A stretch of 5,257 nucleotides of DNA from the NCBI GenBank assembly GCA_047632015.1, contig JBLIBC010000207.1:1-5257 (forward strand). Reading direction: 5' to 3'. This DNA is from JBLIAZ01 sp047632015 (lineage in GTDB: Bacteria; Bacteroidota; Bacteroidia; Flavobacteriales_C; GCA-002722245). Below are positions 1-5,223 of the stretch, piece after piece. The notes below the pieces were generated by a model that was not told the DNA's origin, made no database searches, and worked only from the letters and a program-made list of their open reading frames with translations. The position numbers were made by a program, and so were the translations under genes. Each line of letters begins with the position of its first letter. Position 1 is the stretch's first letter.

Positions 1-21
1 CTAATTGATTTCTGGCCAGGT

Positions 22-137
22 TGTTCACCTATTATTCTATTTCTTAAAGGTGTTCACTTGTTCGTCGTTCCTCCTCGGCTGTTCACCTATTATTCTATTT
101 CTTAAAGGTGTTCATTTGTTCACCGTGCCTACTCGGC
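22..137 (+). repeat. 58-bp direct tandem repeat, two copies
   Basis: Copy 1 is 22-79 and copy 2 is 80-137. The first 35 bases (22-56 and 80-114) are identical, and the full units agree at 53 of 58 positions, with mismatches at 57/115, 64/122, 65/123, 69/127 and 73/131. Each unit starts TGTTCACCTATT, has a second TGTTCA 30 bases in, and ends in a GC-rich module close to GTTCGTCGTGCCTCCTCGG (60-78 and 118-136). A short inverted repeat CACCT/AGGTG (26-30 and 48-52) sits inside the unit. The same family recurs at 3449-3580 and 4301-4336 in the same orientation. The function is unknown; a dispersed intergenic repeat is the simplest reading. Confidence 0.9.
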
Positions 138-169
138 TGTCATCTTTTTAATTTTGCTGTAAGTACTTG

Positions 170-213
170 CTCTCCATTTACTACCACTTCATGTATTGCT
201 AGTAAATGGAGAG
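170..213. repeat. Perfect 14-bp inverted repeat with 16-nt loop
   Basis: CTCTCCATTTACTA (170-183) is followed after 16 bases by its exact reverse complement, TAGTAAATGGAGAG (200-213). The stem has no mismatches. Neither side has a strong T tract (TTGTCAATTCATTTTTA on the right), so it is not a good intrinsic terminator. It lies about 205 bases upstream of the gene at 419. It could be a cruciform, a protein-binding site, a structured RNA or the relic of a mobile element; the sequence does not decide. Confidence 0.8.
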
Positions 214-260
214 TTGTCAATTCATTTTTATGTAAACCTTCTAATAACTAGCATGGCTTT

Positions 261-268
261 TAACTTTG
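261..268 (+). promoter_or_regulatory. Candidate -7 promoter element for the gene at 419
   Basis: TAACTTTG matches the Bacteroidota sigma-A -7 consensus TAnnTTTG exactly. No clear -33 TTG lies at the usual 17-23 base spacing. If used, transcription would begin near 275 and leave a leader of about 145 nt. A second, weaker option is TTG at 376-378 with TATTTTTA at 395-402, which would give a very short leader. Such short matches arise by chance in AT-rich DNA. Confidence 0.3.
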
Positions 269-418
269 CTTTTGTCTTTTTTTAGTTGCTGAACCACTTT
301 AGATAATAGCTGTTGGCTGCAGTTGGTGATATATCTTTAATTATTAAGGTTATTATAACTGTGGACATAGACTCGTTGTTGTGGATAAATCAGCTATTTT
401 TATGCAAAAGAAATAATC

Positions 419-2425
419 ATGAAAAGAATATTACTGTCACTTGCTTTATTGATATCTATTAATTCCTTTGCCCAATTAAATGCTTCAGGCGATGGTTTTA
501 AATTAGACTTTTTAGACGCTTCATCTCAATGTTTGGTAGATGTTGGACTTCCAAACAATGGAAACGTAATGGCGTGGGGGGAAACGTTTGTGGATAACGT
601 TGCATGTTTAACATCTAACGGCCTTGAGCTTCAGTCAGTCGTTAGTTTTGAGTCATTAAATTGGAATCATGCAATTTGGTTCCCTTTTCCAGCTGTTGAA
701 GGAAGTGGTGAGTCGGCAAATTGCACAAGCCTTTTCAATACAAATAGAGAGATAAATTTAAGTAGTCAAGGAACCGGGTTTTTAGAAATTGACTTAATTG
801 CCAGTGTAGATAATGCTGAGTTTAAAGTTTATTTAGGCGGTGTAGGACAGTGGTCTCCTGTTACATCAACATACAACACTGGCAGTGGGCTGGGGATTGA
901 TGGAACTATAACTACTGGTTCGGCGAATCAACTTAGAACTTATTATGTAAATTTTGAAGGCTCAGACCCTAACTTGTGGAATAGCTGGGCTGGAAGGAAT
1001 AAAATTCAATCTTTAGGATTTAGATCAGGTACTCCGGGAGCTTTGTTCACGGTTAAAGCGGTTAGGGTTGGTACTGAAGGAAAACTAACTCCTGATTCAT
1101 GTAATTTTTTAAGGGCAGATTTTGAACTTGTACAAGGTTTAGATTGTCAAAATAGCTCAGCGACCATTAAAGCCAAAGGGTATAGGGGGACAGAGGATTA
1201 TACTTTTAATTGGCAAGACGGATTAACTATGGTAAATGATTCCACTGTTCAAGTTGATACTGGAGGTTTTTACACTTTAATTGTGAGTGATGTAAATTGT
1301 GCAGATACAGTTTCGGTATACGTTGCTCCACGTCCAGATCAATCTCCTAACTTGGTAGAGGCATTTTTTTTCGACAGGGAATTTAGAACTGGATTTACTA
1401 GACCAAATTCATTTTTATCCATGAACAGAGGATGTGAATCAACTGACGGCGAGGTGTACTTTGTGCTAGATTCATTAGTGAAGTATGAGCTGGGAGGGGG
1501 AGATCCAAGCAGGATTTCGGGTGATACCTTGTTTTGGACATTTACTAATTTATCCTTTGGGAATCCAGATTTTTCTTCAACAGTTAATTTAAACACTTCT
1601 GTATTTGCTGCTATAGGTGATACAGTTTGTTTTGAACTAGGAGTAAAATCATCTAGGAATTTTGTTCAAGATACCTTAGTGAAAAAGTATTTCTGCTTAC
1701 CGATTATAAATGGTTATGACCCTAATGACATTGCTGTTCATCCAAGTTCATGTGATAAGGGGTATGTTTTAAACGAGGATATTTTAACCTACAAAATTAG
1801 GTTCCAAAACACAGGAAACGCGGAAGCAATTAACATTAACGTGCTGGATACTTTAAACGCAAACTTGGATCCTTCCAGCTTTGAACTTATCAGTTCTAGC
1901 CATCCGAATATCCTTAAAACATTCTTACTTAATGATTCAGTGATACATTTTGCTTTCGATGAAATATGGTTGAAGGACAGCTTGAATCACGAACCTGAAA
2001 GCCACGGTTATGTAGTTTTTCAAGTAAAACAAAAGTCAAACCTTGCCGAAGGGACAGCAATTACAAATAAGGCAGATATTTATTTTGATTACAATCCAGC
2101 TGTTGTTACCAATACAGTTCTTTCAACTGTGACAGCAGATGTTCCTATTTGTAATCCACGGATTACTGGTTTAGCGGATGAAACATCTAGTTTGACTAGC
2201 GCTATTTATCCTAATCCTAATAATGGAACTTTCACCGTTTCCTTTGACGAGGTAATATCCTCAGGGAAGTTGGATGTGTATAACATCGAAGGAGGGCTTG
2301 TTGATTCTCAATTAATTAACAATGCCAATACTGTTGTGGTTTCGAAGAAACTTCATTCTGGTGTTTACTTCATTGAAGTGTATTCAAATGAGGGCATAAG
2401 CAACAGTAGGTTTGTTGTAAAATAA
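419..2425 (+). CDS. Secreted T9SS type A sorting domain protein with DUF7619-like domain
   Basis: 668 residues. Residues 1-18 are a Sec signal peptide (MKRILLSLALLISINSFA, cleavage before Gln19), so the protein enters the periplasm and is then exported by the type IX system. About 20-220 is a beta-rich region of no family I can name; its end (about 174-218, closing FTVKAVRVG) resembles the last strands of galactose-binding-type carbohydrate modules, which is only inference. About 230-302 looks like an Ig/PKD or SprB-like module (GGFYTLIVSDVNC). About 432-570 fits DUF7619: YDPNDIAV, YKIRFQNTGNAEA, HEPESHGYV and ADIYFDYNPAVVTNT. Residues 597-668 are the sorting domain, with YPNPNNGTF, LDVYNIEGG, LHSGVYFIEV and the end RFVVK. 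Several cysteines suit an extracellular disulfide-bonded protein. The start is chosen because it gives the signal peptide and an in-frame TAA lies 11 codons upstream. It is monocistronic, ending at a terminator. It is probably a surface or secreted protein; ligand and activity are unknown. Confidence 0.93.
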   Translation: MKRILLSLALLISINSFAQLNASGDGFKLDFLDASSQCLVDVGLPNNGNVMAWGETFVDNVACLTSNGLELQSVVSFESLNWNHAIWFPFPAVEGSGESANCTSLFNTNREINLSSQGTGFLEIDLIASVDNAEFKVYLGGVGQWSPVTSTYNTGSGLGIDGTITTGSANQLRTYYVNFEGSDPNLWNSWAGRNKIQSLGFRSGTPGALFTVKAVRVGTEGKLTPDSCNFLRADFELVQGLDCQNSSATIKAKGYRGTEDYTFNWQDGLTMVNDSTVQVDTGGFYTLIVSDVNCADTVSVYVAPRPDQSPNLVEAFFFDREFRTGFTRPNSFLSMNRGCESTDGEVYFVLDSLVKYELGGGDPSRISGDTLFWTFTNLSFGNPDFSSTVNLNTSVFAAIGDTVCFELGVKSSRNFVQDTLVKKYFCLPIINGYDPNDIAVHPSSCDKGYVLNEDILTYKIRFQNTGNAEAININVLDTLNANLDPSSFELISSSHPNILKTFLLNDSVIHFAFDEIWLKDSLNHEPESHGYVVFQVKQKSNLAEGTAITNKADIYFDYNPAVVTNTVLSTVTADVPICNPRITGLADETSSLTSAIYPNPNNGTFTVSFDEVISSGKLDVYNIEGGLVDSQLINNANTVVVSKKLHSGVYFIEVYSNEGISNSRFVVK

Positions 2426-2440
2426 TTCTGAAAACTTAGT

Positions 2441-2487
2441 AAAAAAAGGGAAGAACGTTATTTAAATAATGTTCTTCCCTTTTTTTT
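2441..2487. terminator. Bidirectional intrinsic terminator between convergent genes
   Basis: AAAAAAAGGGAAGAAC (2441-2456) pairs perfectly with GTTCTTCCCTTTTTTT (2471-2486), and T2487 extends the tract. The 14-base spacer contains the palindrome TTATTTAAATAA (2458-2469), so the stem can continue through one G.U pair almost to the tip. Read on the plus strand, the hairpin ends in eight Ts; read on the minus strand, it ends in seven. It sits 15 bases after the stop of the upstream plus-strand gene and 13 bases beyond the stop of the minus-strand gene, so it can end transcription from both sides. Confidence 0.93.
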
Positions 2488-2500
2488 ATTTCAAATTATA

Positions 2501-3391
2501 CTATTCCTGAGCACCATGATTTTTTGCAGTTTCAATCCAAAGTTCAGACATGGATTTTGGATGGGCACCAATTGCTTTAGCAAGGTGTAAAGCCACACTT
2601 AACATTAAAACAGAGGCCTCATGTAATTCTTGATATGAGCTTTTTTCTTCGTTTACAAGCAGGGGTCCAAATTGCTCTTGTGCTTTTAACATGAGGATTT
2701 CATTGTGCTTTTCAGTAAAAACAATTGGATCAGGAATGTCTTCAGTTATTAACGGAATCATTAAGGAGTCTAACCAGTCTTGACCTATGCTTTTAGCTAG
2801 GTCCTGAGGAAGTTTTAATCCCATTTCCCTCCAAGAAGCTAACGTTGTTTTATCGCCCGACTTTGACAATCCTGTGTCAAGAAGTAATTCAAAAGCTATG
2901 TCCGCAATATTTTGCATCAAGGCTAAATATTGATCTTGAGCCTTTTCAAATTGATTAGCTTCCTGTCCTTTAATGTATTCACCTACGGTTAGTTTAGGTA
3001 ATTGTAGCACTTCAGAGCAGTCTGTAAAACAAGGAAATGTGTCTCCTTGATACATGTAATGCGCTTTGTCATGCTGAATTTGTCGACCTAAAGGATAAAG
3101 TCTGCAAGCAAGTGGACGACCCAAGTGGACACTGCAACCAATGTCATCAATATATTGACTGCAAGCCTGTTGTTCCTTGTTGTCCTTTTTGCCATTAAAG
3201 CGCAATTGGATACCTCCATAATCGCAGTACAAATCACGAAATTCTCTTGGGCTAATTTTCTTTTCCTTACTTAACTGTAATAATTCCCATGGATTAAGCA
3301 TTACATCTTTACCAAAACAACAAGTGCCTGACCGAGAACAGGTGAGAGGTAAAATAGTTTGATCTGTTAGTTTTGTTGTTTGTTTACTCAT
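2501..3391 (-). CDS. YkgJ-family cysteine-cluster protein (putative Zn/Fe-chelating)
   Basis: 296 residues, cytoplasmic by appearance (no signal peptide or membrane segment). The N-terminal half matches the YkgJ / CxxCxxCC family (PF03692), a putative zinc- or iron-binding domain of unknown reaction. The cysteines seen are Cys18, Cys24-Cys25, Cys56, Cys77, Cys86, Cys96, Cys121 and Cys125. Family hallmarks are LNPWE (32-36), GCSVH (85-89) and RPLACRLYPLGR (92-103). The usual first motif CxxCxxCC here reads C18-S-R-S21-G-T-C24-C25, with serine at the second cysteine position. The region after about residue 130 is helical with no motif I recognise. The start is firm: an in-frame TAA immediately precedes the ATG. 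It is the last minus-strand gene before the bidirectional terminator and is separated from its upstream neighbour by 291 bases, so it is probably transcribed alone. Confidence 0.88.
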   Translation of the reverse strand: MSKQTTKLTDQTILPLTCSRSGTCCFGKDVMLNPWELLQLSKEKKISPREFRDLYCDYGGIQLRFNGKKDNKEQQACSQYIDDIGCSVHLGRPLACRLYPLGRQIQHDKAHYMYQGDTFPCFTDCSEVLQLPKLTVGEYIKGQEANQFEKAQDQYLALMQNIADIAFELLLDTGLSKSGDKTTLASWREMGLKLPQDLAKSIGQDWLDSLMIPLITEDIPDPIVFTEKHNEILMLKAQEQFGPLLVNEEKSSYQELHEASVLMLSVALHLAKAIGAHPKSMSELWIETAKNHGAQE

Positions 3392-3402
3392 TTACTTAAT
3401 GT

Positions 3403-3410
3403 CAAATGTA
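3403..3410 (-). promoter_or_regulatory. Candidate -7 element for the YkgJ-family gene
   Basis: On the minus strand this reads TACATTTG, an exact TAnnTTTG match. Transcription would start only a few bases before the ATG at 3391, giving an almost leaderless mRNA. No -33 TTG is visible at normal spacing. The position is suggestive but the match is short. Confidence 0.3.
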
Positions 3411-3448
3411 ATTGTTCACATATAATTATTCCTAGGTGTTCTCTTCTT

Positions 3449-3580
3449 TACTACTGTCTATTTTCAATTGTGTTCAGTTGTTCGAGCGTAATTAATTTCA
3501 AAGGTACTCACTTGTTCGTCGTGCCTCCTCGGATGTTCGGCTTCGCTCCGGAGTTCGTTGTACCTCGTCGGGTGTTCACC
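3449..3580 (+). repeat. GC-rich block of the dispersed intergenic repeat family
   Basis: The block holds diverged copies of the left-end repeat in the same orientation. 3449-3484 aligns with 30-64 (shared CTATTT, GTGTTCA and TTGTTCG). 3500-3532 (AAAGGTACTCACTTGTTC, then the GC-rich module) aligns with 46-78. The 19-bp module occurs twice: GTTCGTCGTGCCTCCTCGG at 3514-3532 and GTTCGTTGTACCTCGTCGG at 3553-3571, with starts 39 bases apart. Between them lies TTCGGCTTCGCTCCGG, including the palindrome CTCCGGAG (3546-3553). The block closes with TGTTCACCAGGTT. G+C over 3511-3592 is about 60%, well above the surrounding DNA. An 81-codon reading frame crosses it but has no protein-like features. Confidence 0.85.
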
Positions 3581-3682
3581 AGGTTCGGTTGCCAAAAAAA
3601 AAGCCAAAGGTTAAGAGTAAATTAGTATCTAGCTCTATTTGATGTATATAAATAACGTCTGTTTCCATTTGTTGCTTAGTAT

Positions 3683-4081
3683 CTACTGTTGCAAGTAAAC
3701 AGCTAAAATCGTTTCCTCAGCACGGGCTGTAGGATTTGTTTTTAGATCCTCCATTAAAGCCAAAGTTTTGTCTTCAGGCAATTTTAGTTCTTTTGCTATT
3801 TTCAAGCATTTGTCAATTTCAGGAGTGGATACAATACCATCAAGCACTACAATATTTAAGCATTTGTGAAAAACAACCGCCCTGTCTTTGATAGTAATAG
3901 GAGCATAATGAGGAGCGGCGTCAGTAAACAATCTTTGCAACTCCGTCTGAGAAACTTCTAATTTTTTTGCTATCCAAAATACGTACGTTACTTCAGAGGG
4001 GGATACAACTCCATCCGCTTTCGCTAATTCAATAAGTTTAGAAACTAAGCTGTTTTTCTCTGCTAATGATATATATGCCAT
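3683..4081 (-). CDS. TerB-fold family protein
   Basis: 132 residues, soluble, all-helical in appearance, with no signal peptide. It resembles the TerB-like superfamily (tellurite-resistance TerB, DjlA-type domains), small acidic helical bundles thought to act as metal-linked or protein-interaction modules. The typical signature ELAKADGVVSPSEV lies at 18-31 and is echoed by VLDGIVSTPEID at 79-90, giving an internal pseudo-repeat DGVVSPSE / DGIVSTPE. Length is close to a stand-alone TerB domain (about 130-150 residues). No other ter genes are nearby, so tellurite resistance cannot be inferred. The start is firm: the only ATG after an in-frame TAA at 4124-4126. There is no Shine-Dalgarno site; an A-rich stretch precedes the ATG, as is common in this phylum. 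The gene stands alone, with about 290 gene-free bases on each side. No clear terminator follows it; a T9 run on its transcript at 3594-3602 has no convincing stem. Confidence 0.75.
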   Translation of the reverse strand: MAYISLAEKNSLVSKLIELAKADGVVSPSEVTYVFWIAKKLEVSQTELQRLFTDAAPHYAPITIKDRAVVFHKCLNIVVLDGIVSTPEIDKCLKIAKELKLPEDKTLALMEDLKTNPTARAEETILAVYLQQ

Positions 4082-4142
4082 GTTTTTTTTAAAACTAGAT
4101 ATTAAATAATTCCTGTCCTTATTTTAAATAAACCAATTATAT

Positions 4143-4160
4143 TTTTCAAATATATGAAAA
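4143..4160 (-). promoter_or_regulatory. Candidate promoter with overlapping inverted repeat, TerB-like gene
   Basis: On the minus strand, 4147-4154 reads TATATTTG, an exact -7 consensus (TAnnTTTG), which would give a leader of about 58 nt before the ATG at 4081. The element sits inside an inverted repeat TTTTCA/TGAAAA (4143-4148 and 4155-4160), so a repressor binding there would cover the promoter. No -33 TTG is seen at standard spacing. Both signals are short and AT-rich, hence low confidence. Confidence 0.35.
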
Positions 4161-4210
4161 CTTGATATATGGGCATGTTGGAGCTGTCTAGTTTCTAGTT
4201 GATTCATGTT

Positions 4211-4253
4211 AAATATTACCCTAAGGTTTGTACAAACACCAGTTGTAATATTT
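4211..4253. repeat. 43-bp imperfect palindrome with 12-bp perfect core
   Basis: The core GTTTGTACAAAC (4226-4237) is a perfect palindrome, extended by G4225 with C4239 around a bulged A4238. It is nested almost concentrically inside perfect outer arms AAATATTAC (4211-4219) and GTAATATTT (4245-4253). No T tract follows on either strand, so it is not an ordinary terminator. It is about 130 bases upstream of the TerB-like gene and about 120 bases past the stop of the lipoprotein gene. A dimeric regulator site or cruciform-forming repeat is possible. Confidence 0.75.
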
Positions 4254-4300
4254 CATTATCAATCTACAAGGAGTTTTCATCTGGTATAACTTTTTCGAGT

Positions 4301-4336
4301 TATTCACTTATTGTCTATTTCGAAAGGAGGTTCACG
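4301..4336 (+). repeat. Degenerate copy of the dispersed intergenic repeat
   Basis: The sequence starts TATTCACTTATTGTCTATTT and continues CGAAAGGAGGTTCACG. It aligns with the first 36 bases of the 58-bp unit at 22-57, with two single-base gaps and several substitutions; TTCAC, TATT, CTATTTC, AAAGG and GTTCAC are kept in order. The GC-rich 19-bp module is missing. Orientation matches the other copies. Confidence 0.55.
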
Positions 4337-4349
4337 ATTTAAACGCCCT

Positions 4350-4368
4350 CTGTGTTTATTTTACACAG
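4350..4368. terminator. Weak hairpin after the lipoprotein gene
   Basis: CTGTGT (4350-4355) and ACACAG (4363-4368) form a 6-bp perfect stem with a 7-base loop, beginning 3 bases beyond the stop of the minus-strand gene. On the minus strand no T tract follows (AGGGCGTTTAAATCG), so it is a poor intrinsic terminator and may only protect the 3' end. A second small stem, ATAACT/AGTTAT (4286-4303), lies further downstream. Confidence 0.3.
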
Positions 4369-4371
4369 TAA

Positions 4372-5031
4372 TTAATAAAATGAATCGTTTGAAAAAATAG
4401 AATATACCAACCAGAGCATAAGGGCAAGAAGTAGGATAGTGACTATGCCGTAAATCACTGCTATTTTTGCCATTATTTTACTTGTCTTATCATACTTGCC
4501 AGGATTGTTTTTTATTTGAGCAAGCGCTATTATTCCAATGATAAGGGGTATGATAGGAATAAAAAGGGTCAATACTACAGCTACAACCGCGAGAGTATTT
4601 GTTTGATCTCCATATTCATCACTTTTTTCATCCCCATTTTTAGGAGGTTGATTTTCTTCATTTACCTTGCTTAATTCGGCAATAGGGGTAAATTCATATT
4701 CTTTAATAAGTTTCTTCAACTTTGAGGACAGGACTTTTTTCAAAACCTTTTCTTTAAAGGAAAGGTTCTCATTTGACGATAGCGCATATGGTTCATTATT
4801 TGGAGTCAAATCGTCCTCGGAAGATTTTTTTGCCGCCAGTTCCTGACGCTTGAATTTGCCTTTTGTATCTGTTGTTTTGATATTATTGTGGTTCCCACTG
4901 CTGTTGAAGTGCCAGCCCTTGTTATACCTCCTTTTTTGGACAGACAAACCATTGCCTGATTTTGAGGATGAGCAACTCGACAGCACTATAATTACGAGTA
5001 GAGCAAATGTTTTGATTGTGTTACTTATCAT
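4372..5031 (-). CDS. Lipoprotein with C-terminal DUF4190-like membrane domain
   Basis: 219 residues. Residues 1-20 are a lipoprotein signal peptide ending in the lipobox LSSC with acylated Cys20, followed by a Ser/Lys-rich tether. The motif VQKRRYNKGWHF (31-42) resembles a KRxYxxG(F/W) motif I associate with Bacteroidota lipoproteins of this type. Residues 43-140 are polar and low in complexity, with a Lys-rich amphipathic stretch at about 91-113 (FKEKVLKKVLSSKLKKLIKE). The C-terminal part matches DUF4190: first hydrophobic segment about 147-171 (LIIGIIALAQIKNNPGKY at its end) and second about 187-213. The start is firm: no other ATG occurs before the in-frame TAA at 5098-5100. Function is unknown. 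A lipid anchor plus two membrane helices is an awkward topology for the outer membrane, so inner-membrane residence is more likely. The gene appears monocistronic. Confidence 0.85.
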   Translation of the reverse strand: MISNTIKTFALLVIIVLSSCSSSKSGNGLSVQKRRYNKGWHFNSSGNHNNIKTTDTKGKFKRQELAAKKSSEDDLTPNNEPYALSSNENLSFKEKVLKKVLSSKLKKLIKEYEFTPIAELSKVNEENQPPKNGDEKSDEYGDQTNTLAVVAVVLTLFIPIIPLIIGIIALAQIKNNPGKYDKTSKIMAKIAVIYGIVTILLLALMLWLVYSIFSNDSFY

Positions 5032-5052
5032 AGAAATGATGGGTTTGCATTG

Positions 5053-5063
5053 TTTTTTTTTTT
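5053..5063 (-). repeat. 11-base homopolymer upstream of the lipoprotein gene
   Basis: Eleven consecutive Ts on the plus strand, A11 on the coding strand, starting 22 bases upstream of the ATG at 5031. It is either in the mRNA leader or next to the promoter. Homopolymers of this length slip during replication, so expression could vary between cells; A-rich leaders also favour translation in Bacteroidota. Confidence 0.6.
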
Positions 5064-5071
5064 GAAGGTAC

Positions 5072-5088
5072 GAGAAATAATATTTCTC
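5072..5088. promoter_or_regulatory. Operator-like palindrome upstream of the lipoprotein gene
   Basis: GAGAAAT (5072-5078) and ATTTCTC (5082-5088) are perfect 7-bp arms around AAT. It lies about 41 bases upstream of the ATG and next to the A11 tract, in the expected promoter zone. No clear TAnnTTTG element is seen here; the nearest is TACCTTCA on the minus strand at 5063-5070. A regulator site is plausible but unproven. Confidence 0.4.
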
Positions 5089-5142
5089 TCTATATTTTTA
5101 TTGATTCCCCGCTATTCTACCTAAAGATTCCATTATACTTGA

Positions 5143-5223
5143 TAACCTGCGTTGTAGGGGCTATGTTTTGTAGTTCTTGATTTAACGGAGTGTAATCTAG
5201 AACTACCGCATTCAGGCAAGTTA
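5143..5223. repeat. Nested stem-loop element, possibly a mobile palindromic repeat
   Basis: The inner stem pairs GTAGTTCT-t-GATT (5170-5182) with AATC-t-AGAACTAC (5194-5206): 12 of 13 positions, around an 11-base loop TAACGGAGTGT. The outer arms TAACCTGC (5143-5150) and GCAAGTTA (5216-5223) pair at 7 of 8 positions. A near direct repeat, GCGTTGTAGGGGC (5149-5161) and GCCGTTGGAGGGC (5233-5245), brackets the structure. Composition is less AT-rich than the flanking DNA. The element may continue past the window edge. No gene is visible in 5032-5257. Confidence 0.6.

Larger units (their letters stand above)
1..418. other. Gene-free left flank with repeats and a hairpin
   Basis: I see no credible coding sequence here on either strand; the reading frames are short and stop-rich. 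The region holds a two-copy 58-bp tandem repeat (22-137), a perfect 14-bp inverted repeat (170-213) and a TAnnTTTG element (261-268), followed by about 150 bases of AT-rich leader before the secreted-protein gene at 419. An in-frame TAA at 386-388 bounds that gene on its 5' side. A minus-strand stop triplet at 1-3 could in principle end a gene, but the minus-strand sequence leading into it is the repeat, so I do not call one. Confidence 0.7.

Noticed and set aside
22..137. CRISPR array
   Set aside because: The two 58-bp units are contiguous with no unique spacers, and no cas gene is in the window.
402..416. Four-codon upstream reading frame (MQKK) ending two bases before the ATG at 419
   Set aside because: Too short to distinguish from chance and no ribosome-binding site supports it.
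1339..1596. 85-codon minus-strand reading frame
   Set aside because: It lies wholly inside the well-supported secreted-protein gene on the other strand and has no recognisable protein features.
3594..3620. Intrinsic terminator for the TerB-like gene
   Set aside because: The minus strand has a T9 run but no convincing stem immediately before it.
3380..3625. 81-codon plus-strand reading frame across the GC-rich repeat block
   Set aside because: It starts inside the opposite-strand YkgJ-family gene, its peptide simply translates the DNA repeat modules (FVVPPR/FVVPRR), and it shows no domain or start signal.
3622..3685. 10-bp direct repeat TTAGTATCTA (3622-3631 and 3676-3685) as a target duplication
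   Set aside because: The 44 bases between the copies have no terminal inverted repeats or element features, and one copy overlaps a stop codon; chance in AT-rich DNA is likely enough.
4850..5065. 71-codon plus-strand reading frame
   Set aside because: It overlaps the lipoprotein gene; its hydrophobic look comes from reading the complement of that gene's Lys/Asn-rich codons.
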